DNA from: Kalaharituber pfeilii
Taxonomy: Eukaryota; Ascomycota; Pezizomycetes; Pezizales; Pezizaceae
Assembly (NCBI GenBank): GCA_015179045.1
Contig: WHUZ01000273.1
Coordinates: 1 to 16,528 of the forward strand
Direction: 5' to 3'
Length of the DNA stretch: 16,528 nt
Shown: positions 7,628 through 14,580 of the stretch, piece after piece
Layout of the letters: each line of letters begins with the position of its first letter
Position numbering within the stretch: the stretch's first letter is position 1
Position numbers and translations under genes: made by a program
Notes under the pieces: generated by a model
The model's database searches: none
What the model saw: the letters and a program-made list of their open reading frames with translations, nothing else
What the model was told of the DNA's origin: nothing

Positions 7628-8416
7628 TTTTTTTTTTTTTATTTCATTAATCGCATGCCGCCTCGAAGGCTATGGCGATGTTTTAGATACATAATGTGAA
7701 ATGAGAATGAAAAGAATAATATGAAAAACTGAGATATCCCCCCGCCCGCTCTAAGTCCCAAGTTTACTCTTTCCCCGCCCAGTCCAATATCTCCGCCATG
7801 TTGATGTCTTTGTCCGGATGTGTGAGGCTTTCAGCCCCTCCTCTCATCCTCCTGAGCCAAGGGGCGCAATCGTTGGATATGTGCGTCAGGTTTTCCAGGG
7901 CTCTCCCGCACCATCGACACTCCGGTGAATCGGCTTGGCCTATGCGGTGTCTCCACTCCTTGAGGCCCTTGTTCCCGAGGATCCCTGCTAGGGTGGATAA
8001 TCTTTTTCGGTTGTCGATTGTCTGGAGGGGTCTGTATGATAGTCCCAGACGATTGCGTTCTTCTGCTCTGAGTCTTTTGGCTTGTCTTATACCCGCCTCC
8101 GTGACCATTTCGTCTTCGTACTGGATGGCTGTGCTCGTCCTGGCTGCCTTGTCCGCCTTGGAGTTCCCGACTATCCCTATGTGGCTCTTGACCCACATGA
8201 CAGCTGTGTCTAGGTCGCCGCGTCTGGTCCTCTCTTCCCATGCCTGTCGAACTGCCATGGATGAGCCTTCGGCGTTTGGGTCGCCGTTGGCTATCTTTTG
8301 TAGTCTGGAAATTGCTGTGCGCGAGTCGATTAGGATCATGAGTTCCCCTTCGGTGTTGAGGGCCTTGCCAATTGCGATCATTTCTCCGTCGTTGACGGTG
8401 TTGCATCTGCCGAGGT
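7628..8416 (-). mobile_element. 5'-truncated Tad-like LINE with possible 8-bp target-site duplication
   Basis: Minus-strand LINE: ORF2 C-terminus (8409-7764), a 3' untranslated region of about 85 bp, the shared hairpin (7679-7650), then a poly(A) tail (poly-T 7628-7640). TGGCCTGG occurs immediately on each side (7620-7627 and 8417-8424). This fits a target-site duplication from target-primed reverse transcription, although the same motif is a unit of the surrounding GC-rich array. It is the only copy here retaining ORF2 sequence and so identifies the family of the other three 3' ends. Confidence 0.82.
7764..8409 (-). pseudogene. LINE ORF2 C-terminus: RNase H plus CCHC zinc-finger tail
   Basis: About 215 codons of clean reading frame ending at a stop at 7764. 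Visible motifs in order are VNDGEMIAIGKAL (RNase H acidic Glu helix), LIDSRTAISRL (catalytic Asp strand), VKSHIGIVGNSKADKAAR (His and last Asp), and CRWCGRALENLTHISNDC, a C-x2-C-x8-H-x4-C zinc motif typical of the extreme C-terminus of Tad/I-type LINE ORF2. The first RNase H Asp strand, the reverse transcriptase and the endonuclease are missing through 5' truncation. The open frame continues upstream into the GC-rich array to 8606, but that extension is repeat sequence, not LINE. In a full element the protein nicks DNA, copies the RNA and removes it from the hybrid; this piece cannot do so. Confidence 0.85.
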
Positions 8417-8560
8417 TGGCCTGGACTGGCCTGAATGGTCTGGACCGGCCTGAATGGCCTGGGCCAGCCTGAATGGCCTGAGCCAGCCTGCATGGCTTGG
8501 GCCGGCCTGATTGGCCTGGACCGGTCCAGGCGGCCCTCACGGCCTGGCCTGATTGTTCAG
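8417..8560. repeat. GC-rich GGCCTGAAT/GGCCTGGACC array
   Basis: About 14 units of 10 bp, GGCCTGAATGGCCTGGGCCA in style, ending near 8560. It contains an exact 18-bp palindrome GCCTGGACCGGTCCAGGC at 8514-8531. It is the same family as 7084-7290. It abuts the helicase fragment on the right and the LINE on the left; because LINE insertion appears to have used TGGCCTGG at 7620-7627, the array was probably continuous with that site. Confidence 0.82.
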
Positions 8561-8562
8561 GC

Positions 8563-8868
8563 CAAAGTACGGCGGTTTCAAATACCATGTTGCCCCGGGT
8601 TTGCAATCACTGATTATAAGGCACAAGGAAGAACATTTGACAATATTTTAGTTGACTTAGAGTCAACCAATTCATTTGGGCAACATCGTATGTTAACGGC
8701 GGTTTATCAAGATGCCGTAGTCTAGATGGTCTCAATTTTTTGAGAGGGTTTCGAGATAAGGTCTTTTTTGCACGACCAGATGATGCTCTGTTGGATGAGA
8801 TGAAGCGACTTCACAACCTGGAGCTAAAAACTAATACGCTGGATTACGAACAATTAGCCACAATATAG
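8563..8868 (+). pseudogene. PIF1-like helicase C-terminal fragment
   Basis: The frame from about 8563 reads KVRRFQIPCCPGFAITDYKAQGRTF and continues for about 20 residues, matching the region around motif V of PIF1-family (superfamily 1B) DNA helicases (TDYKAQGxT). A small out-of-frame deletion near 8711-8714 follows. The next frame (8715 on) reads SRCRSLDGLNFLRGF, matching motif VI (LSRxRSLDGL), then a basic tail to a TAG at 8866-8868. Only the last 100 residues or so of the helicase remain. In fungi such domains occur in cellular PIF1, in Helitron Rep-Hel proteins and in stand-alone PIF1-like repeats; the fragment does not say which. Both frames together give strong family evidence, and the gene is broken. 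Confidence 0.8.
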
Positions 8869-8955
8869 CATAGGATGGAGGTCATGAAATTACAGTAAGT
8901 GTATTTAACTAGATAAGAGTAGAAATATATAAATGTTGGTACTATCGTACCCTAT

Positions 8956-9026
8956 CTGAAATGGCTGCTGAAACTGCTGCTGAAATGGCTGCTGAAATGG
9001 CTACCGAAATGGCTACTGAAATGGCT
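8956..9026 (+). repeat. 12-bp minisatellite, short copy
   Basis: About six units of GAAATGGCTGCT type, same orientation as 1990-2200 and, like it, followed by a reverse 57-bp array. The preceding 87 bp (8869-8955) hold nothing identifiable except a perfect short hairpin GGTAC-TATC-GTACC at 8938-8951. Confidence 0.85.
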
Positions 9027-9856
9027 AGGGCCGGCCATGCCTGTCAAATTCAGCTCATTCCACCTCATCTTGCACCATCGGGTCGGGCCAGCTATATGTG
9101 CCAAATTCAGCCCATGCCGTCAAGTCGGGCGTGCAATTCGTGGGAAATTGAGCCAGTCTACCTCACCTCACGCCGTCGGCTCAGATCTGCCATACCTGTC
9201 AAATTGAGCTCATTTTACCTCATCTCATGCTGTCCGGCCGGACCTGCCATACCTGTCAAATTCAGCTCATTCCACCTCATCCCACGCTGGCAGGTCGGGC
9301 TGCCACATAAATCAAATTCAGCTCATTCTACATCATCTCGTGCCGTCGGGTCGGACCTGTCATATCTATCAAATTCAGCTCATGTTGCCATATCTCACCG
9401 CCGGGTCAGGCATACCGTATGTTGCAAATTCTGCTCATTCTACCTCATCTCACATCGTCGAATAGGGCCTGCCAAACCTGTCGAATTTAGCTCATTCTGC
9501 AGCATCTCGTGCCAGTAGGTTAGGCCCGCCAGACCTGTCAAATTCAGCTCATGGTGCCTAATCTCGCGTTATTATGTCAGGCCGGCTATACGTGCCAAAT
9601 TTAGCTTATTCTGCCTCATCTCGTGGGCTGGCCATACCTGTCAACCTTCTCACGCCGTCGTTAGGTTGGGCCTTCCATGCCTGTCAAATTCAGCTCACTC
9701 TACCTCATCTCATGGCGGTAGTTGGGGCCTGCTATACCTGTAAAATTGAGTTCATTCTTCTTCACCTGAGGCCGTGGGGCCGGACCTACCATATCTCTTA
9801 AATTCAACTCATTCTGCCACATCTCATGCTATCAGGCCGGACCTGTCATATCTATG
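9027..9856 (-). repeat. 57-bp degenerate tandem array, reverse orientation
   Basis: About 14 reverse-sense monomers. From about 9447 onward the monomer order matches 5650-6054, including the ATAGGGCCTGCCAAACCTGT monomer and the ACCTGAGGCCGTGGGGCC end monomer. Upstream of 9447 the match is looser. It leads into block copy C as the other reverse arrays lead into A and B. Confidence 0.88.
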
Positions 9857-10432
9857 TAATAAATCGTTCCGGGTCGGGTCAGGGTACAGGATCCAGGTAC
9901 GGGGCGGGCGGCAGGCACCGGGGCGATTTCACAGCAGAGACAGAGGCAGAGGCAGAGGCAGAGGCGGTCGGAGCTATGTGATACCGAGAGGTAGATGTAT
10001 TTGAAAGCTAAATACACAACTTGGGTAGAATACAAGTTGTTGCGTGGAGAGGCAAGAGAGAGGAGGGGGGAGGGCCTCTTTGTCAGTGGCAAATCCAAGC
10101 AAACAAGCAAACGAGCAAACAAACAAACGAAGTACATGGAAAACCGAGGAAACGACTGGAAGTACATGGGAAACCAAGGAAACGACTGGCAGTACATGGA
10201 AGGCCAAGGAAATAACTGAAAGCAGGTAGAAGCGTCAGGAATATCCGGGAATAAGCTCGGCGATACCTGTTGCTGGTGGATTCCGGAGTCTTCCAGAAGG
10301 TTCTAGGGCTTTCCGGCTGGTTCTACGGCTTTCCGCAGGTTCTGGGATCCAGGTTCTTCTAGCAGATTGTGGCAGGTTCTCGGGTTCGGGTTGTTAAGCG
10401 ATTACTGGGATGCTGGTGGCCATGTTGCTTAA
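9857..10432. repeat. Module block, copy C: nested micro/minisatellites
   Basis: Near-identical in layout to copy B: five CAGAGG-type hexamers (the first is CAGAGA), the ACAACTTG/CAAGTTGT inverted repeat, the AAGCAAAC/AAAC run, three 30-bp repeats and the 20-bp GGTTCTACGGCTTTCC repeats. It lacks about 16 bp present in copy B at 6278-6293 (the AGAAAGCCCTCGG part), between GCCTCTTTGT and CAGTGGCAAATCC. The sequence 10433-10478 joins it to foldback element 3 and matches 6641-6687. Confidence 0.85.
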
Positions 10433-10478
10433 GTGACCTTACAGGTGCAGGGGTATATACTGGAGTGCTAGAAGTCAA

Positions 10479-10782
10479 ATGCGACTGGGTTCAATCCGGC
10501 GTGAGGCGTAACCAGGAGTACTTACGACGAGTGGCTGTGATTCCTGTAACTATAATACTATAATAGCCGATAGTAGGTCTGAGCCGATAGCAGGTCTGAG
10601 CCGATGGCAGGTCTGAGCCAACGGCAGGTCTGAGCTGATGTTAGGTATTTTGACCAAATTTCTTGACAATATGACCACATTGGGACGAAAAACACTGAGC
10701 TGCTTGTAACCAACTCATCCACTCCTCAGCAAGCTGAGTTCACTCCTAGGCATTCCACAATAAGCTGAGTTCACTTCTGAGC
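10479..10782. mobile_element. Foldback/MITE-like element 3, right arm missing
   Basis: The left arm 10479-10547 matches the left arm of element 2. The centre has four 17-bp CAGGTCTGAGCC-type units and two diverged AAGCTGAGTTCACTCCT repeats. Similarity ends at about 10782, which is where the right arm starts in element 2 (6983). The sequence beyond is AT-rich and does not look like a mutated right arm. Confidence 0.78.
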
Positions 10783-11630
10783 ATATCTATAGTTTTTATA
10801 GTCTTATAAGGAGAATGGCTAATTTATCTTATCTTCTTTCTTATCTCTATCCTCTATCTATCTTATACTAACTCACTTTTAACTATTTTTCTCTGAGTTA
10901 TACCTTATTAATATTCTATTAGTCTTTTAGATAAACTACTATAAAGCTCATTTTCTTTCTCTCTTCAACTAATATATTTTTCTTTTTCAACTAATAGATT
11001 CTAATAATCTTCTTCAAGTCCTTATTATCTACAACTAGCTATTATTATATATTTTTCAGATTCTTCTTTAATACTATCTTATATACAATAATTCTAGTCT
11101 AAATAGAGATTTTAATAGAGGTATAGTATTACTAGAATATTATAACTAAGGTAAGGCTTATAGAAAATACCTAAAACCCCTACCCAAATTACTATAAGAT
11201 ATATACTAAAGATATAACTAATTACTACTAAGTAATATAGGGATTTACTTCTGGTCCATAGACCAGCAGGTAGCTAATAAAGTGTGTATTAAGTAGTAAG
11301 TCATATAATAGTACTATATACTACTTACTAATTGTTATTAATATATGTACATATATTAATTACTTCTAATGCATGTTTTTACTATATCTCCTTATCTATA
11401 ATTATCATATCATTATTATATTATATTGATAGTCAGAAAGTCTATATAAATGAGCCAAATAGATAACTAAAAGAAATCAAGATACTAATAGTATTTTAAG
11501 TTAAACTCTCACTTAATACTCTTATATAATCTTTTACTATCTGCTTCGTTATCTCTACAAAACCATAGTTACCTTAGTACTACTCCTATAAGCTCAGCAA
11601 TGCCTATGCTAATATAGAAAGCTTCTTATT
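10783..11630. other. AT-rich, CpG-free block (RIP-like mutated sequence)
   Basis: No gene is supported. I find no CpG dinucleotide between 10688 and 11546, and the remaining cytosines are mostly followed by T (for instance 13 of 14 in 10801-10860). This is the residue expected after heavy C-to-T mutation on both strands. Short words such as TTATCTTATCTTC and CTATATA dominate. What the sequence was before mutation is not recognisable. The left edge is sharp, at the point where foldback element 3 breaks off. Confidence 0.7.
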
Positions 11631-11820
11631 AAGTTAGAACTTAACAGATTTAGCAGGCTCTATTTAATAATATAACATAAGTTAAAATAAGCTAAATTTT
11701 ATATATCCTATTTAATAATATAAGATAAACTAGAATAAGTTAAATTTTTATATAAATTGTAGGTCTAGGCTATTAGTATAAAATAATATAAAATAAGCTA
11801 AATTTAATATATAGCTGGGC
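11631..11820 (+). repeat. 57-bp array, heavily AT-mutated copy
   Basis: About three monomers. The stretch 11638-11701 aligns without gaps to 505-568: 16 of 17 differences are C-to-T or G-to-A in the AT-rich copy and one is a transversion. Every CpG of the reference copy is changed on both strands. Later monomers show AAATAAGCTAAATTT in place of GAATGAGCTGAATTT. The array is cut at 11820/11821 after ATATAGCTGGGC by the start of the LTR. Confidence 0.82.
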
Positions 11821-12168
11821 TATTATAGGGTACATTGAGGGTAAGCCATTTACTAAATAACTAAGTGTATCATGAAATATAATTAAATATAAGTCATAGA
11901 AAATAAGGTAGTTAAGGTAGTAAGAAAGCTTTATATTTGTTAGGGTTGAGTTCCAGGTTCTTGCTTTTCTAACTTCGGAGGATCAGGCTTCTATTGTTAT
12001 GGGGTACGTTAGGAGTAAGCCGTTTACTAAATAACTAAGTGTAATGTGAAATATAATTAAATATAAGTCACGGAAAATAAAGTAGTTAAAGTAGTAAGAA
12101 AGCTTTATATTTGTTAGAATTGAGTTCCGGGTCCTTGCCCTTCTAACTCCGGTGAGTCAGGCTTCTAT
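11821..12168. repeat. 174-bp direct tandem repeat in the LTR
   Basis: 11821-11994 and 11995-12168 are direct copies at an exact 174-bp offset (GGGTAC at 11828 and 12002; GGCTTCTAT ends at 11994 and 12168). Copy 1 carries several extra G-to-A changes (for example TAAGCCATT versus TAAGCCGTT, AAGTCATAG versus AAGTCACGG), but it also keeps some G where copy 2 has A, so both have mutated. It could be a duplication inside the LTR or a second truncated LTR next to it. Confidence 0.85.
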
Positions 12169-12632
12169 TTATACAAAATGTAGTTCTTTAAAGCTGTTAA
12201 CAAATTCAGCTTGAATGGATTCTGGGGATCAAGCCAGACCCTGAAAAAAAGCCAAGTGACAGCCTTTCTTTTTGACCAACCCTTACAATAAATTCTAGAA
12301 CAATAAATATGAGAACTTGAAACCTCTAATGCAAGCTTCTATCTAAAAATACTATCATAACTCCGATCCTATGCAAAGATCGATGATATAAGAAAATAAG
12401 AAAAGGTTATCGTATAACGAATAGTATAACAGGAGCTGTCAGAAGAGTTAGTAACCAAGATTGCTAATCTTAGTAGTTACTTACTTCTTAACCAAAGAAG
12501 TTCCACTACCACAGACCTGACTAGTATCGGGTTAGCTAAACTTCTGACTGGTAGGCTTTATAGTTGGTAGTACCTTTTGACGACACTTAAATAAGACGGT
12601 GTTATAGCATGAGAACGATTATGCCTGTAACA
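11821..12632 (-). repeat. 3' LTR of the Ty3/gypsy element
   Basis: The coding-sense start is TGTTAC at 12632, directly after the polypurine tract. The far end is at 11821, where TATTATAGGG matches TGTTATGGGG at 11995 with G-to-A changes; before mutation the ends would have been TGTTA...TAACA. The far edge coincides with the end of array sequence at 11820, which supports it. A possible sense TATA box (TATAAAG) lies at 12562-12556. A shorter LTR of 638 bp (11995-12632) with an extra partial copy in front is equally possible, as is a start at the TGTTAGAATT of 12112. Confidence 0.65.
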
Positions 12633-12635
12633 GTA

Positions 12636-12647
12636 CTCCCCTTCTTA
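12636..12647 (-). promoter_or_regulatory. Polypurine tract for plus-strand priming
   Basis: On the minus strand TAAGAAGGGGAG is followed by TAC and then the LTR start TGTTAC. A purine run ending in a short spacer before TGT is the usual arrangement at the 3' LTR of fungal Ty3/gypsy elements, where it resists RNase H and primes second-strand synthesis. Confidence 0.7.
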
Positions 12648-13068
12648 GAGCACACGTCCCGAGTGCCTGTTAGCTATTATTCTTTAATTTCTTAAAAGAA
12701 TATAAGCCATACAGCTTAGCATCGGTGGATCTCTTACCTTGACCTTAGCAACTTAATTGCTGTAATCATACTCAAGGTAATATTCCATGATGTCCTGACT
12801 ATAGGCTATGCCTCTACTTAGTCTTTGACGTTGAAGGTAGTTGGTAAGAGCTTTACCTATTTATTATAAGACATACTACTATATTCGTAGTGTCTTGACC
12901 CCTTGAACACTTTTCCGTTTGACACTTTAGCTTGTATCTAGGATAAGTGTTAATACTATACGAACTTAAGTTCGTAGGTTAGGTCCATGCCGTACCTTTA
13001 TGACAGATATATCTGCACTCTAGGTCGGTAACTTGACTGCATTTCTAACTTCTCTTTCTCTTTCTTCC
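12648..13068 (-). other. 3' untranslated region of the retroelement
   Basis: About 420 bp between the apparent polyprotein stop (13069-13071) and the polypurine tract. No coding motif is seen. It contains a perfect 18-bp palindrome TACGAACTTAAGTTCGTA at 12959-12976 and an imperfect inverted repeat AGACATACTAC/GTAGTGTCT near 12867-12894. Confidence 0.6.
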
Positions 13069-13579
13069 TCATTGCTCTGATTCGGCTTGTTTTTCTTTAT
13101 CAGGGTATCGTTCGCGGAATTCTTTAAGTGCATCCACCGGTGATCCATCATCCATTAATAGTTCGCCTAGGCTTTCCCATGTTGCCTCCTCGGCCCATAA
13201 CCTTCCTACTGCACAAGGTACTCTAGTATCTTCTTGGTACCATTGTATCGTACGTCGTGATGGAGGCTATGAAGTATTCTTCCTCGCCTTCTTGCATTAG
13301 TAGGGATGGTTGGTCGGGTAGAGGGTTAAGAGCAGATGTTTTGAACGGTTCGAGCAGTGAAACATGAAAGACAGGATGCATCTTCAAGTTGTATAGTAAC
13401 TTAAGCTTGAAGGAACGTTTGCCTATTGCTTTTTCGATAGTGAAGGGTCCGATCAACTTAGCGTCGAGTTTCTTGGAAGGTCTTTTTGTCAGAATGTTTT
13501 TGGCATTAAGCATGACTTTGTCTCCTTCCTTGAAGTTTGGCTGTTGGGCGTGATATTGGTCATACCACTTAGCTGCTCA
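13069..13579 (-). pseudogene. pol: integrase C-terminal GPF module and chromodomain
   Basis: The frame at 13513-13223 has the integrase tail: LIGPFTIEKAIG (the GPY/F module found in Ty3/gypsy integrases) and MHPVFHVSLLEPF. After a probable 1-base loss near 13259-13262 and another near 13190, the reading resumes with the chromodomain signature ILEYLVQ, then EGYGPEEATWE and ALKEFRERYP. An in-frame TAG at 13206-13208 replaces the tryptophan expected in the conserved K-W-x-G-Y segment. Chromodomains steer integration toward methylated-histone heterochromatin, which fits the repeat-dense surroundings. A stop at 13577-13579 separates this piece from the integrase core. The end at 13069 is the next stop in the resumed frame. 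Confidence 0.78.
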
Positions 13580-14580
13580 TTTGATTGATTTATTCAATTC
13601 CTTGCGAATCCATTCCTATTCTCCTATGAGTTCTCCCGAGGGTACGTTGAGGGCCTCTTCCTCATTGATAGTATCAATAAGGGGGTAAAAGCCGTAGTTG
13701 GCGAAGAAAGGTGAGGTCTTGGTGGAGCTATGTTGTGCGTTATTGTATGTGAACTCTGCAAGGGGTAAGAGTTGGTTCCAATTGTCCTGGTGGTAGGTGA
13801 TATAGTTGCGGAGGTAACCTTCGAGGGTTTGGTTGACTCTTTCAGTTTGTCCATCGGTTTCCGGGTGTGCAGTGGTACTCATGTTTAAGTTGACTTTGAG
13901 TTTCTTCATGAGTTCCTGCCAGAAGTTCGAAGTAAACTTCGGGTCTCGGTCCGATATAATAGACTTCAGTAAGCCGTGGAGTTGCCATATTTCTTGAAGG
14001 AAGGTAGTTGCTAATTGTTCTGCGGATTGTTCTGCTAGAGGGATGAAGTGAGCCATCTTAGTAAACCTATCCACTACTACCCATATTTGTATGAAGGCGT
14101 CTGAAGGAGGGAGTTCGGTAATGAAGTCCATGCTGATAGAGGACCATAGTTGATATGGTATTTCATGAGAGTGAAGGAGGCCATATTTCTTGTGTCTTCG
14201 TGCCTTATTCCTTTGGCATTCCAAGCATGCGCTGATGTATTCCGTGATATCGTTGTGAGCGTTAGGCCAATAGAAGTCCCTGCCGATAAGTTCTGTGGTT
14301 TTTTTCGATTCCGAGGTGGCCGGCGAGGGGATGATCATGTTTTGCTTGAAGTATTTCCTGTCTAAGGGCCGTTAGTATCACAAACCGGTTGTTGTGTAGG
14401 ACTACTTCATCATGGATACTGAATCGTTTATCGACATTATCGTTCTTCTGCTGGATGCGTTCCTTAAGTTGAGTATACCATTTGTCCTTTTTCCCTTCTT
14501 CGATTAGCTTGCTCCTCCATTCGTCAGTTAATGCTACCACTTTCAAGCTTGTATTGTTCTTGCAGTCAAAATTTCTTCCT
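13580..14580 (-). pseudogene. pol: integrase zinc-binding and catalytic core
   Basis: The first frame (14580-14306) ends with the zinc-binding histidines in DHPLAGHLG. A seventh A in a homopolymer (14299-14305) shifts the frame. The next frame (from about 14305 to 13616) holds CLECQ, the CxxC half of the HHCC domain, and the catalytic triad SMDFITELP, ISDRDPKF and TDGQTERVNQTLE. In the 240-residue open frame starting at 14338 these are D71, D130 and E166, with 35 residues between the last two: an intact DD35E. Integrase inserts the DNA copy into the genome. A TAG at 13616-13618 ends this part. The catalytic residues survive, so the copy may be fairly young. Confidence 0.88.

Noticed and set aside
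7798..8472. 224-residue plus-strand ORF
   Set aside because: Antisense shadow of the LINE RNase H and zinc-finger tail, which shows clear catalytic and CCHC motifs on the minus strand.
8435..8592. N-terminal half of the 96-residue ORF leading into the helicase fragment
   Set aside because: This part is translated GC-rich array; helicase similarity starts only at about 8563.
13577..13618. Retroelement stop codons as specific proof of RIP
   Set aside because: Any stop codon can be written as a C-to-T change of CAA, CAG or CGA, so without an intact relative the stops alone prove nothing.
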